Assembly: GCA_024707075.1 (NCBI GenBank)
Contig: JANQAK010000005.1
Coordinates: forward strand, 1 to 64,000
Direction of reading: 5' to 3'
Source of the DNA: Afipia sp.
GTDB taxonomy: Bacteria > Pseudomonadota > Alphaproteobacteria > Rhizobiales > Xanthobacteraceae
Length of the DNA stretch: 64,000 nucleotides
Part shown: piece after piece, positions 30,725-40,052 of the stretch
Numbering within the stretch: position 1 is the stretch's first letter
Layout: each line of letters starts with the position of its first letter
Position numbers and translations under genes: made by a program
The notes under the pieces: generated by a model
Databases searched by the model: none
Told to the model about the DNA's origin: nothing
The model's input: the letters and a program-made list of their open reading frames with translations, nothing else

Positions 30725-32020
30725 GTGTTGTTTTATTCACATACCAGCAGGCGTATTGGCTCGGCCTTGCTTCTCGCGTTGGTTTCCTTCGCAATCTCCT
30801 CGCTGCATGCGTTGCCGACCGCTGCGGAAAGTCTGGCGCGGACCAACCCGGACAAGGCGGGGTTCTTCCCCCAGCGGCTCGCGCGCATTACCGAATATTT
30901 GAAAAACGAAGTGGCGACGGGGAAAATTCCTGGCGCCATCGTGCTGGTGCAGCGGCGCGGCCAGCCCGCGTATTACGAAGGTTTCGGCGTGCGCAATGTC
31001 GCGACCAAGGCGCCGATGACGCGCGATACTATCTTCACGCTGTTCTCGATGACCAAGCCGATCACGTCGGTAGCGGCGATGATGCTGGTGGAGCAGGGCA
31101 AGCTCGCGCTGGACGACGAGGTCGGGAAGTACATTCACGGATTCTACAACATCAAGGTCGGGGTGGAAAAAGCCGGCCCCGACGGCAAGCCGGTGCTTGA
31201 TCTGGTGGCGCCAAAGCGCCCGATCCTCATTCACGATCTGCTGCGGCAGTCGGCGGGCATTCCCTATGCCTCGCTGGCGTATGGCGTGGTGAAGAAGCCT
31301 TACGAGGATGCCGATCTGATATCCGGGAAATTCACCAATGCGGAAGTGGCGGACAAGATCGCGGCGCTGCCGCTGATCGAACAGCCGGGCGAGACGTGGA
31401 CCTACGGTCACGCGACCGACGTACTCGGCCGTGTGATCGAAATCGTGTCGGGCAAATCGCTCTACCAGTTCGAGAAGGACAATCTGCTCGATCCGCTCGG
31501 TATGACCAACACCAGCTTCTTCGTGACCGATCCCGCGAAGCAGGCGTTACTGGCCGAGCCGTTGGCCAACAAGGACGACAGAATCAAGCGCGATCCGCGT
31601 ATCGTCACCAAATGGGAATCCGGCGGCGGCGGCATGGTGTCGTCGATCGCGGATTATGCTCGCTTTTTGCAGATGCTGCTGAACGGCGGCGAGCTTGGCG
31701 GCCAGCAGATTCTGGCGCGCAAGACCGTGGACCTGATGACGTCGAACCATATCGGCGGAGACACGGGCATCAAGCCGTGGGTCTATTATTTCCCCGGCGC
31801 CGGATACGGTTTCGGCCTTGGCTTTGCCGTGCGCATCGAAGCCGGAGTCAGCCATTGGGCTGGCTCAGTGGGCGAGTACGAGTGGAGCGGCGGCAGCGGC
31901 ACATACTTCCTGGTCGATCCGAAGGAAGACATGTTCGCGATCCTGATGATCCAGTCGCCGTCGCAGCGCGGGCGCATCCAGTCGGCGCTGAAAAGCATGA
32001 TCTACGGCGCGCTGAAATAG
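30725..32020 (+). CDS. Secreted serine hydrolase, beta-lactamase/class C fold (paralog 2)
   Basis: About 431 residues from a GTG at 30725; the TTG at 30728 is equally plausible by spacing from GGAG at 30717-30720. A signal peptide (SALLLALVSFAISSLHALPTAA) is followed by a domain strikingly like paralog 1: the SxxK in FSMTKPITS (Ser108, Lys111), WTYGHATDVLGRVIEIVSGK, and [18 protein letters not shown]. The two share long identical stretches such as KSLYQFEK and GGGGMVS, so they arose by duplication. The frame opens further upstream to 30665, but that would put residues ahead of the signal peptide. Confidence 0.9.
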   Translation: MLFYSHTSRRIGSALLLALVSFAISSLHALPTAAESLARTNPDKAGFFPQRLARITEYLKNEVATGKIPGAIVLVQRRGQPAYYEGFGVRNVATKAPMTRDTIFTLFSMTKPITSVAAMMLVEQGKLALDDEVGKYIHGFYNIKVGVEKAGPDGKPVLDLVAPKRPILIHDLLRQSAGIPYASLAYGVVKKPYEDADLISGKFTNAEVADKIAALPLIEQPGETWTYGHATDVLGRVIEIVSGKSLYQFEKDNLLDPLGMTNTSFFVTDPAKQALLAEPLANKDDRIKRDPRIVTKWESGGGGMVSSIADYARFLQMLLNGGELGGQQILARKTVDLMTSNHIGGDTGIKPWVYYFPGAGYGFGLGFAVRIEAGVSHWAGSVGEYEWSGGSGTYFLVDPKEDMFAILMIQSPSQRGRIQSALKSMIYGALK

Positions 32021-32039
32021 CGGCTGAAACGCGCTCAAG

Positions 32040-32064
32040 AAAAAGGCCGCCCACCGGGCGGCCT
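32040..32064 (-). terminator. Intrinsic terminator of rpsD (bidirectional position)
   Basis: AAGGCCGCCC and GGGCGGCCTT form a 10-bp stem with a short loop; on the minus strand it is followed by TTTTT. It lies 28 bp past the rpsD stop and 20 bp past the convergent serine hydrolase stop. Confidence 0.85.
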
Positions 32065-32092
32065 TCGTATGTCTGTAATCCGGCTGAAACGA

Positions 32093-32710
32093 TCAGCGCG
32101 AATAGAATTCGATGATGAGGTGCGGTTCCATCTGAACCGGGAACGGCACTTCCGAGAGACCCGGAATGCGCACCACCTTGGCGGTCTGTTTGCCGTGATC
32201 GACCTCGAGGTAGTCGGGGGTGTCACGTTCACCGAGCTGGTTGGCTTCGAGCACGAAGGCGAGCTGCTTGGAGGCTTCCTTGATCTCGATGACGTCGCCG
32301 ACCTTGACCTTGTAGCTGGCGATGTTGACGCGCTTGCCGTTCACCTTGATGTGGCCGTGGTTGATGAACTGGCGCGCTGCGAACATGGTGGCCACGAACT
32401 TCGCGCGGTACACCACGGTGTCGAGGCGGCGCTCGAGCAGGCCGATCAGGTTCTCGCCCGAGTCGCCCTTGAGGCGGCTGGCTTCCACGTAGATCGCGTG
32501 GAACTGACGCTCGGAAATGTTGGCGTAATAGCCCTTCAATTTTTGCTTGGCGCGGAGCTGCGTGCCGAAGTCGGAGAGCTTGCCCTTGCGGCGCTGGCCG
32601 TGCTGGCCGGGGCCGTATTCGCGCTTGTTGACGGGGCTCTTCGGGCGGCCCCAGATGTTCTGGCCCATACGGCGATCGATCTTGTACTTCGCCTCACTAC
32701 GCTTAGTCAT
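32093..32710 (-). CDS. rpsD: 30S ribosomal protein S4
   Basis: 205 residues from the ATG at 32710, with AGAGGA 5 bases upstream. It begins [20 protein letters not shown] and contains the S4 RNA-binding domain ([34 protein letters not shown]). S4 binds the 16S rRNA 5' domain and nucleates small-subunit assembly. It stands alone rather than in the alpha operon, as is usual in this bacterial group. A 5-residue extension upstream (MKEDA) is possible but not supported. Confidence 0.98.
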   Translation of the reverse strand: MTKRSEAKYKIDRRMGQNIWGRPKSPVNKREYGPGQHGQRRKGKLSDFGTQLRAKQKLKGYYANISERQFHAIYVEASRLKGDSGENLIGLLERRLDTVVYRAKFVATMFAARQFINHGHIKVNGKRVNIASYKVKVGDVIEIKEASKQLAFVLEANQLGERDTPDYLEVDHGKQTAKVVRIPGLSEVPFPVQMEPHLIIEFYSR

Positions 32711-32833
32711 CGCGTCCTCTTTCAAAAGTTAGGTTTTGAGGAAACGCGCCCTCCTGTGCAGCGGGAATGGTCCCGGTGCTGACAGGTCCGCCTCATAAGC
32801 CTGATGGGGAGGACCACGGGTCGCGAAACGCAA

Positions 32834-32855
32834 CGCGGGCCGAAACCGGCCCGCG
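32834..32855 (-). terminator. GC-rich hairpin after the cupin gene
   Basis: CGCGGGCCG and CGGCCCGCG form a perfect 9-bp stem with a tetraloop, about 50 bp beyond the cupin stop and before the rpsD leader. There is no T run on the minus strand, so it may be a weak terminator or part of the rpsD leader. Confidence 0.4.
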
Positions 32856-32902
32856 AGCAACGTGTTCATAGGTAGAAAAGGCCGATAAGTCAAACAGTTC
32901 GG

Positions 32903-33304
32903 CTATTTCGCCGGAGCCGGGGAGGCCAGCGGCTTGGTCTTGTCCACCACGTAAACTCCCAGCACTTTCATGGGCTTATCGCCATGAACGGCAGCATCGT
33001 GAACGGCCCCGGCCGGGATCTGGTAGGATTCGCCGGGTTTCAGGGTCTTGTCTGGCTGGCCGTCGATGGACAGCACCAGTTCGCCTTCCATGACATAGCC
33101 GGTCTCGATGCCCGGATGGGTGTGCCGGCCGGCCTTCACGCCGGGGGCGAGTTCGGCGATGCCGACTACGGTATTGTAGCCCTCGGGGAAAGGGACCGTC
33201 TGCAATGGGGTGCGTTTGATGCCCGCAGGTGGCTGCTGAGCGAGCGCCGCGCCGATGCCGGCGAGTGCGAGAACAGAGGCGCAGAGCACTGTCTTCCTGA
33301 ACAT
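32903..33304 (-). CDS. Secreted cupin-domain protein
   Basis: 133 residues. The N-terminus is a signal peptide (VLCASVLALAGIGAALA, cut before QQPPAG). The rest is a single cupin barrel with the metal-ligand motif in GRHTHPGIETGYVMEGELVL (HxH...E) and the second motif PGESYQIPAGAVHDAAVHG. Such proteins bind a divalent metal; the substrate is unknown. It lies on the same strand as murI upstream, 85 bp apart, and before a hairpin. Confidence 0.88.
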   Translation of the reverse strand: MFRKTVLCASVLALAGIGAALAQQPPAGIKRTPLQTVPFPEGYNTVVGIAELAPGVKAGRHTHPGIETGYVMEGELVLSIDGQPDKTLKPGESYQIPAGAVHDAAVHGDKPMKVLGVYVVDKTKPLASPAPAK

Positions 33305-33389
33305 TATAAATCCTCCCGTTGCTGTTCTCTTTGTGGAACAGACCGTGCGGGAGGCTAGCAGCGGGACAGTATCTGCGGAAGGGTGGTTC

Positions 33390-34190
33390 TCAACTCACGA
33401 GGCTGTTGCCGAAAAACGGCGTGAGCGCCTTGGCCAGAACCGGCGAGGGTGCTTGTCCCGAGGTGAACAGGATCCGCGCTCCGAGCGTTTCGCCGAGGCC
33501 GCTGGCGGAACCGAGCAGGTCGCTGACCCGCCGCGCAATCGCGGGCGCGGGATCGATCCAGTCTACCTTCCATGGCGCCAGCGCGAGCATCTGGTCAATC
33601 AGCAGGGGATAGTGCGTGCAGGCCAGCACCACGGTGTCGGTTCGCCCGTCACCATTGAGAAAACACGGCGCGATCTCGGCTGCGATAGCGTCGTCGCTGA
33701 CGCGCTCGCCACGCAGCGCTGCCTCGGCAAGGCTCGCGAGATTCTCCGCGCCGACCAAAGTCACGTCGCAATCGTGCGCGAAATCGGCGATCAGCTTCCT
33801 GGTGTATTCTCGCTTCACGGTGCCCCTGGTGCCCAGCACCGAGACGCGCTTTGTCTTTGAGGAGGCGCAGGCCGGCTTGATGGCGGGCACGGTGCCAACG
33901 AACGGCACGCCGTAGGCCTCGCGCAATTGCGTCATCACCAGCGTGGAGGCGGTGTTGCAGGCGATGACCACGAGGTCGGGCGCGTGTTCAGCGATCAGGT
34001 CGCCGATCAGCGGCACCACGCGCGCGACGATCTCGTCCTCGGTGTGCTGGCCATAGGGAAAATAAGCGTCGTCCGCGACGTAAACATAGCGCGCGCCCGG
34101 CCGCAGCTTGACGATCTCGCGGAACACGGTGAGGCCGCCGAGGCCGGAATCGAACACCAGTATCGTGGGCGTGTGGGACACAAAAGCCAT
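33390..34190 (-). CDS. murI: Glutamate racemase
   Basis: 266 residues. It converts L- to D-glutamate for peptidoglycan. Both catalytic cysteines are present, in VIACNTASTLV and VVLACTHYPLL, along with the N-terminal ILVFDSGLGGLTVFREI and DDAYFPYGQ. The ATG at 34190 gives the normal length. It follows the MOSC gene on the same strand by about 40 bp. Confidence 0.97.
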   Translation of the reverse strand: MAFVSHTPTILVFDSGLGGLTVFREIVKLRPGARYVYVADDAYFPYGQHTEDEIVARVVPLIGDLIAEHAPDLVVIACNTASTLVMTQLREAYGVPFVGTVPAIKPACASSKTKRVSVLGTRGTVKREYTRKLIADFAHDCDVTLVGAENLASLAEAALRGERVSDDAIAAEIAPCFLNGDGRTDTVVLACTHYPLLIDQMLALAPWKVDWIDPAPAIARRVSDLLGSASGLGETLGARILFTSGQAPSPVLAKALTPFFGNSLVS

Positions 34191-34232
34191 GATAGCTGAT
34201 CTGCGGTTACCAGTCTGTTGTCGTGGCGGCGC

Positions 34233-34772
34233 TTAGACCGGCCGCAGTGGTTGGTGCGGCCCGTCCGGCAGTTCAACGCGGACAGCATCGCCGGGACGGA
34301 CATCGCCCTCGGCCAGCACCACGCTCATGACCCCGGCCTTGCGGATCAGGTTGCCGTCGGCGTCCTTGTCCAGCGTCGCGGCCATCAGGCCTTTCTGAAA
34401 GCGGTCGATCTGGATGCAGGGATTGCGCAGACCGGTGACCTCGACCACGGCGCTTTCGCCGAGATGCAGCCGCGTGCCGGCGGGGAGAGCCAAAAGGTCG
34501 ACGCCGCGCGTGGTAACGTTCTCGCCCATGTCGCCCGGGCGGACGATGAAGTTCTTCGGGCGAAGTTCCTCGAACAGTTCTTCGTGCAGCAGATGCACCT
34601 GACGCAGGTTCGGCTGGTTTGGATCCTTGGCCACGCGGGAGCGGTGCTTCACCGTCTCGCCCATATGGGCATCACCGTCGACACCAAGCCCCCTCAGAAG
34701 CCGGATGCTCATGGCGTTGGTCTTGCTGAAATGGTGGCCCTTGCGCAGGCTCACCGCGGTGACGACGCCCAT
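34233..34772 (-). CDS. MOSC-domain protein
   Basis: 179 residues from the ATG at 34772. It has the MOSC beta-barrel pattern: VSLRKGHHFSK, then GLGVDGDAHMGETVKHRSR, GDMGENVTTRGVDLLALP and VTGLRNPCIQIDRF, whose Cys is the conserved MOSC cysteine. MOSC proteins bind molybdenum cofactor or deliver sulfur; stand-alone bacterial versions often reduce N-hydroxylated compounds. It starts 4 bases after the purB stop, so it is cotranscribed with purB. A role with the molybdoenzyme cluster at 51-58 kb is possible but not shown. Confidence 0.9.
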   Translation of the reverse strand: MGVVTAVSLRKGHHFSKTNAMSIRLLRGLGVDGDAHMGETVKHRSRVAKDPNQPNLRQVHLLHEELFEELRPKNFIVRPGDMGENVTTRGVDLLALPAGTRLHLGESAVVEVTGLRNPCIQIDRFQKGLMAATLDKDADGNLIRKAGVMSVVLAEGDVRPGDAVRVELPDGPHQPLRPV

Positions 34773-34776
34773 CGGT

Positions 34777-36084
34777 TCAGGAAGCCCCGAAGACCCGTTT
34801 GAAGATCGTATCGACGTGCTTGAAGTGATACGCGAGGTCAAACTGTTCCTCGATCTCCTTGTCCGACAGATATTTCTTCACGTCGGCGTCCTTCTTCAAC
34901 AAGGACTGGAAGTCGCCTTCGCCGCGCCAGACCGGCATGGCGTTGCGTTGCACCAGCCTGTAGGCGTCCTCGCGCGACGCGCCTTTCTGCGTGAGCGCGA
35001 TCAAGAGCCGTTGCGAGTGCACAAGGCCGCCGAGGCGGTCGAGATTCTTCTGCATGTTGGCGGGATAGACCAGCAGCTTCTCGACAACGCCGGCGAGGCG
35101 ATTGAGCGCGAAGTCGAGCGTGACCGTGGCGTCCGGTCCCATCATGCGCTCGGCGGAGGAATGCGAGATGTCGCGCTCGTGCCAGAGCACGACGTTTTCC
35201 AGCGCGGGCGTCACATAGGCCCGCACCATGCGCGACAGGCCGGTGAGGTTTTCCGTCAGCACCGGATTGCGCTTGTGCGGCATTGCCGACGAGCCCTTCT
35301 GGCCCTCGGAGAAGAATTCCTCAGCCTCCAGCACCTCGGTGCGCTGCATGTGGCGGATTTCCACCGCGAGGCGTTCCACCGACGCGGCGACGACGCCCAG
35401 CGTCGCGAAAAACATCGCATGCCGGTCGCGCGGAATGATTTGCGTCGAGATCGGCTCGACCGCGAGGCCCATTGCCTTGGCGACGTGTTCCTCCACGCGT
35501 GGATCGATCTGCGCGAACGTGCCGACCGCGCCGGAGATGGCGCAGGTGGCGATTTCCTTGCGTGCAGCGACGACGCGCTCGCGTGCGCGGGTGAACTCGG
35601 CATAGGCATAGGCCAGCTTGAGGCCGAATGTCACCGGCTCGGCATGAATGCCGTGGGAGCGGCCGATGGTCGGCGTCATCTTGTGTTCGAAGGCACGGGT
35701 CTTGAGCGCGGCGAGTACCTTGTCGATGTCGGCGATCAGGATGTCGGCGGCGCGCGAGAGTTGGACGTTGAGGCAGGTGTCCAGCACGTCCGACGACGTC
35801 ATGCCCTGATGCACGAAGCGCGCTTCGGGGCCAACGATCTCCGCGAGGTGCGTGAGGAAGGCGATGACGTCGTGCTTGGTCTCGCGCTCGATCTCGTCGA
35901 TCCGGTCGACGTTGAAGATCGCGTCACTGGCCTTGGCCCAGATGGTCTTGGCGGCGTCCTTCGGAATCACGCCCAGTTCCGCCAAGGCGTCCGCGGCATG
36001 CGCCTCGATCTCGAACCAGATTTTGAAGCGCGTCTGCGGCTCCCAAATGGAGACCATTTCGGGGCGGGAATAGCGTGGGATCAT
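34777..36084 (-). CDS. purB: Adenylosuccinate lyase
   Basis: 435 residues from the ATG at 36084 (AAGGA upstream). It acts twice in purine synthesis, on SAICAR and on adenylosuccinate, releasing fumarate. It shows the fumarate-lyase signature GSSAMPHKRNPV, the catalytic-His region TIGRSHGIHAEP, and VHQGMTSSDVLDTCL. The start MIPRYSRPEMVSIW is typical for this group. An in-frame extension to 36246 lacks homology. It leads the purB-MOSC-murI group. Confidence 0.97.
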   Translation of the reverse strand: MIPRYSRPEMVSIWEPQTRFKIWFEIEAHAADALAELGVIPKDAAKTIWAKASDAIFNVDRIDEIERETKHDVIAFLTHLAEIVGPEARFVHQGMTSSDVLDTCLNVQLSRAADILIADIDKVLAALKTRAFEHKMTPTIGRSHGIHAEPVTFGLKLAYAYAEFTRARERVVAARKEIATCAISGAVGTFAQIDPRVEEHVAKAMGLAVEPISTQIIPRDRHAMFFATLGVVAASVERLAVEIRHMQRTEVLEAEEFFSEGQKGSSAMPHKRNPVLTENLTGLSRMVRAYVTPALENVVLWHERDISHSSAERMMGPDATVTLDFALNRLAGVVEKLLVYPANMQKNLDRLGGLVHSQRLLIALTQKGASREDAYRLVQRNAMPVWRGEGDFQSLLKKDADVKKYLSDKEIEEQFDLAYHFKHVDTIFKRVFGAS

Positions 36085-36322
36085 GGGCAGGTCCTTTCGC
36101 GCAGGCTGTATCAGAACCGTCCGCCGGAGACAAACAGAACACGCCGTTTTCCGCCGCTTTTCAGGGGCTTTCAGCGTTCGGGGCCTGTCCCGGCACTGCT
36201 CCGCGTAAACCGGATGGCGGGGATGCAGGGAGCGCGAGTGCAGCAACCTATGCGCGCCCTGGCGGGGCTGATAGCGTCAAGGAAACCGGGCGAAAAAGTC
36301 CCGGTGTCAAAGGGGAGAAAAC

Positions 36323-38269
36323 ATGACGCGCCTTATCGCTGCGGCTGCGATCGCAGCCGCTATTCTTGTGCCTGCCGGTCCGGCCTCCGCAAAAGTCCTC
36401 AAACTTGAAATTGTCAAAACCGAATCGCCCGCGTTCGAGGGCCGTTCCTTCGGCAGCGTCGGCACCTACGACCGGATCCTCGCACGCGCGACCATCGCGG
36501 TCGCGCCCGGCGACAGCCACAACACCATTATCGTCGATCTCGACAAGGCGCCGCGCAATGCGCAGGGGCTGGTCGAGGCCGTCACCGATGTCGAAATCCT
36601 GCGTCCGACCAATGCGGCCAACGGCAATCGCCGCCTGTTCTATGAAGCGATCAACCGCGGCGGCAAGCTGAGCTTTGCGCTGTTCAACGACAACAATCCG
36701 GTGGTCAACGATCTGGTGAAGGCAAGCGATGCCGGCAACGGCTTCCTGATGAACCGCGGCTACACGATCGTCTGGAACGGCTGGCAGGGCGACATTGTCC
36801 CGGGCGGCGGACGCCTGACGTTCTCGCCGCCCACGGTGCCTGGCGTCACAGGTCTGGCGCGCGAGGAATTCGTGTTCGACAACACGACCAATCCGGTGAG
36901 CGCGCCGCTCAGCTATCCCGCCGCCGATCTCGATCCGTCCCACGCCAAGCTCACGGTGCGCGAGCGCGAAGCCGACGAGCGCAACGCGCCGCAGGACCTC
37001 TCGTTTAAGTATGACGGCGAGGGCAAGGTTTTGATCTCGCGGCCTGCGAACTTCGACGCCGGCGCGATTTACGAACTCGTCTATCCGGCAAAGGATTCCA
37101 AGGTGATGGGGCTGGGCCTCGCCACCACCCGCGACATCGTCTCATTCCTTCGTTACGAGCAGGCCGACTCCGCGGGCAATCCGAATGTGCTGGCGGGCAG
37201 CATCGACAAGGCGATCGGTTTCGGCCTGTCGCAAAGCGGGCGCTATCTGCACGACTTCATCTATCTCGGATTCAATGCCGACGAATCCGGCCGCACGGTG
37301 TTCGAAGGCCTGATGCCCCACATCTCCGGCGGCAAGAAGACCTTCACGAACTATCGCTTCGCGCAGCCCGGCCGTTCGCCGTACCAGCACGCCGACATGG
37401 TCTATCCCGGATCGGAGTTTCCCTTCACCTATCCGGTGACCACCGATGTGCTGACGGGGAAGACGGACGGTCTGCTGGCGCGCTGCCTTGCCGCCAACAA
37501 CTGCCCGAAGATCATCAAGTCCGACAGCGAGATCGAATTCTACCAGCAGCGCGCATCGCTGGTCGTCACCGACACCAAGGGCGATGCGATCGCGATGCCT
37601 GATAATGTGCGGCTGTTCTTCCTGTCGAACCTGCAACACTTCGCGCTGGCCAATTCCAAGCCGGAGATGACCAAGACCTGTCAGCTCCCGACCAATCCGC
37701 TGAACGCGGGTCCGTCGGTGCGGGCGCTGTTGGTGGCGATGGATGCCTGGATCACCAACGGCACCGAGCCGCCGAAGAGCCGCTATCCGAGCCGTGCCGA
37801 TGGCACGCTGGTAGCACCAACCAAAGCGGATGTCGGGTTTCCCGATATTCCCGGTTTTCCCTACAAGGGCACGATGACCAGGCCGGTGCTGATCGACTTC
37901 GGCACCATGCCTCCGACAAAGGGCAAGCCGTATCCGATCTTCCTGCCGAAGACCGATGCGGACGGCCGCGCGGTTGCGGGTGTGCACCTGCCGACGCTGG
38001 AAGCACCGGCTGCAACTCACACCGGCTGGAATGTGCGCAAGGCGGGATTCTCGGAAGGGGAATTGTGCGAGAACAATGGTTCGTTCGTCCCGTTCGCCTC
38101 GACGAAGGATGAGCGGCTCAAGACCGGCGATCCGCGTCTGTCATTGGCGGAGCGCTATCCGCACGAAGGCGACCGCGCAGCCGCGATCGAGAAGGCGGCC
38201 AAGCAACTGGTGCAGGACCGGCTGTTGCTGGAAGAAGACGTGAAGATTTTCACGAACGCAACGAACTGA
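36323..38269 (+). CDS. Large secreted alpha/beta hydrolase-domain protein (Abhydrolase_10 type)
   Basis: 648 residues with a signal peptide (LIAAAAIAAAILVPAGPASA). The N-terminal part (FEGRSFGSVGTYDRILARAT, YEAINRGGKLSFALFND) and the putative nucleophile region AIGFGLSQSGRYLHDFIYLG (GxSxxGR) match a family annotated as alpha/beta hydrolase domain-containing. The substrate is unknown. A long C-terminal part (FPYKGTMTRPVLIDFG, then LPTLEAPAATHTGWN) completes the family's length. It is divergent from purB, with about 240 bp between, and ends at a terminator. Confidence 0.85.
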   Translation: MTRLIAAAAIAAAILVPAGPASAKVLKLEIVKTESPAFEGRSFGSVGTYDRILARATIAVAPGDSHNTIIVDLDKAPRNAQGLVEAVTDVEILRPTNAANGNRRLFYEAINRGGKLSFALFNDNNPVVNDLVKASDAGNGFLMNRGYTIVWNGWQGDIVPGGGRLTFSPPTVPGVTGLAREEFVFDNTTNPVSAPLSYPAADLDPSHAKLTVREREADERNAPQDLSFKYDGEGKVLISRPANFDAGAIYELVYPAKDSKVMGLGLATTRDIVSFLRYEQADSAGNPNVLAGSIDKAIGFGLSQSGRYLHDFIYLGFNADESGRTVFEGLMPHISGGKKTFTNYRFAQPGRSPYQHADMVYPGSEFPFTYPVTTDVLTGKTDGLLARCLAANNCPKIIKSDSEIEFYQQRASLVVTDTKGDAIAMPDNVRLFFLSNLQHFALANSKPEMTKTCQLPTNPLNAGPSVRALLVAMDAWITNGTEPPKSRYPSRADGTLVAPTKADVGFPDIPGFPYKGTMTRPVLIDFGTMPPTKGKPYPIFLPKTDADGRAVAGVHLPTLEAPAATHTGWNVRKAGFSEGELCENNGSFVPFASTKDERLKTGDPRLSLAERYPHEGDRAAAIEKAAKQLVQDRLLLEEDVKIFTNATN

Positions 38270-38298
38270 TCGAATGCGACACTGATCGTGTAAATCTG

Positions 38299-38327
38299 AG
38301 GCCGCCCGCATTGCGGGCGGCCTTTTG
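38299..38327 (+). terminator. Intrinsic terminator between the hydrolase and rpe
   Basis: GAGGCCGCCCGCA and TGCGGGCGGCC form a strong stem with almost no loop, followed by TTTTG. It lies between two convergent genes, 29 bp after the hydrolase stop and directly next to the rpe stop. Confidence 0.85.
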
Positions 38328-38329
38328 AT

Positions 38330-39031
38330 TCAGATCGCTTCGCCGCGCGCCGAGGCGGCCGCGTTGCGGATCGCGGCGATGTTCGCCTTGTAGCTGTCCG
38401 TTGTGCCGCCCTTGAATACGGCGGAGCCTGCGACCAGTGCATTGGCGCCGGCAGCGGCGATTTCGGCCGCGTTGGCGGCCGTGACGCCGCCGTCGACCTC
38501 GATGTCGATGGGCCGTCCGGCGCACATGGCGCGCACCTGCGAAATCTTCTCCAGCACGGCGGGGATGAACGATTGCCCGCCGAAACCGGGATTGACCGAC
38601 ATCACCAGCACCAGATCGATCATGTCGATGACATATTCGATGGCGCTCGCGGGCGTCGCCGGGTTCAGCGAGACGCCGGCCTTCTTGCCGAGCGCGCGAA
38701 TTGCCTGCAACGAGCGATGCAGGTGCGGTCCGGCCTCGGCGTGCACCGTGATGTGATCGCAGCCGGCCTTGGCGAAGGCCTCGAGATACGGATCGCACGG
38801 CGCGATCATCAGGTGCGCATCGAAGATCTTCTTCGAGTGCGGCCGCATCGCCTTGATGACATCGGGGCCGTAGGAAATGTTCGGCACGAAGTGGCCGTCC
38901 ATCACGTCGAGATGCATCCAGTCGGCGCCTGCCTGATCGACAGCGCGGACTTCCTCGCCCAGCTTCGAAAAATCCGACGCCAGGATCGACGGCGCGATGA
39001 TCAAGGGACGCGATGCGAACGGCTGGGACAT
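38330..39031 (-). CDS. rpe: Ribulose-phosphate 3-epimerase
   Basis: 233 residues from the ATG at 39031 (CCGGAAA upstream). It interconverts ribulose-5-P and xylulose-5-P in the pentose phosphate and Calvin pathways. Motifs: [34 protein letters not shown] (metal-binding HxD region), [14 protein letters not shown] and [14 protein letters not shown]. An alternative start [10 protein letters not shown] (39058) has no ribosome binding site. It is divergent from the EF-hand gene. Confidence 0.96.
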   Translation of the reverse strand: MSQPFASRPLIIAPSILASDFSKLGEEVRAVDQAGADWMHLDVMDGHFVPNISYGPDVIKAMRPHSKKIFDAHLMIAPCDPYLEAFAKAGCDHITVHAEAGPHLHRSLQAIRALGKKAGVSLNPATPASAIEYVIDMIDLVLVMSVNPGFGGQSFIPAVLEKISQVRAMCAGRPIDIEVDGGVTAANAAEIAAAGANALVAGSAVFKGGTTDSYKANIAAIRNAAASARGEAI

Positions 39032-39311
39032 GGCGGTTTCCGGTGCCTTCCTTGGCATGATGGGCCAGCGGTGACGGACGGTTTCGCCTAACACGCCGCT
39101 CGGGCGCGGGCAATGTGAGGCACGCGGCGTACACAGATGTTGCGCGCGGTTCACGGCAATTCCTGCCGCGGCGGGCAGAAATTGCCGCGTCGGATCGTGC
39201 CGTGGGCTGCGAAAATGGCCGCATTTAAAGGGTTTCGGGAGCGGCATGGCATTTGCTGGATCATTGCAGGGATGAGCTGTGGCCGCCGCTGGCGGTTCGG
39301 GGAGTGTTGTG

Positions 39312-40010
39312 ATGTTGCAAGTCATCGGAGCCGCCGTCGGCGCGCTGGATCTGCTGTCGTCGCTGACGTCCAGTGCGGCGAAGACCACCGGCGTCAAGCA
39401 ATCGAATTCGATTTTCGGGCTGACCCAGAACGCGCAGGGTTCGACGGCTGCACCATCGGGCACTTCGGCGCCGAGCGCACCGCTGTCGCCGTCGACGTTC
39501 AATACGCTGCTGGCCACGCAATCGACGACGTCCACCAGCCCGTCGGATGCTCTGAAAGATTTGTTCGGGCAGATCGACGGCAACGGCGATGGCAAGATCA
39601 CCAAGGCCGAGTTCGAGGACAAGCTCGGAGCGGGTGGAACCAACACCGAGGCCGCCGACAATGTGTTTAGCAAGATGGACACCGACGGCGACGGCTCCAT
39701 CAGCATGAATGAGATGGCCGCGGCGCTGAAAGGCAAAGGCGGTGCTCATCACGCGCATCAGTCCGGCGGCTCGGACGATCTGACACAGGCGCTTCAGGGC
39801 GCAACCAGCACCACGACCACCAACAGCGACGGTTCGGTCACGACCACGATGACCTATGCCGACGGCACCAAGCTCACCATGACTCAACCCGCGTCAACGA
39901 CGGCATCAAGTAGCGCCTCATCGCAATACAATCTCGTCGAGAAGATGGTGCAGCGTCAGGCGGACGCGCTCGCCACCGCGGCCAGGCAGTCGGTGTCGGT
40001 CACGGTCTGA
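39312..40010 (+). CDS. EF-hand calcium-binding protein
   Basis: 232 residues from the ATG at 39312 (GGGAG 7 bases upstream). Two canonical EF-hand loops are visible: residues 89-100 ([12 protein letters not shown]) and 123-134 ([12 protein letters not shown]), with all calcium ligands. The regions before (residues 40-78) and after (150-215) are low-complexity Ser/Thr/Ala/Gln-rich, and the C-terminus ends in an amphipathic helix. The N-terminus has a weakly hydrophobic stretch but no clear signal peptide. It may be exported or sense calcium; I know of no assigned function for this layout. Confidence 0.85.
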   Translation: MLQVIGAAVGALDLLSSLTSSAAKTTGVKQSNSIFGLTQNAQGSTAAPSGTSAPSAPLSPSTFNTLLATQSTTSTSPSDALKDLFGQIDGNGDGKITKAEFEDKLGAGGTNTEAADNVFSKMDTDGDGSISMNEMAAALKGKGGAHHAHQSGGSDDLTQALQGATSTTTTNSDGSVTTTMTYADGTKLTMTQPASTTASSSASSQYNLVEKMVQRQADALATAARQSVSVTV

Positions 40011-40052
40011 CGCAATTCGCAGGCCGCAATCTGTCGCGCGCGTCAGCCGGGG

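Noticed and set aside
29318..32020. Antibiotic beta-lactamase genes
   Set aside because: The fold is right, but these proteins share features with esterase/peptidase members of the family. I would not call resistance from sequence alone.
34777..36084. Alternative identity of purB as a PcaB-like enzyme
   Set aside because: The signature loop and start are typical of adenylosuccinate lyase, and a separate pcaB is present at 49746.
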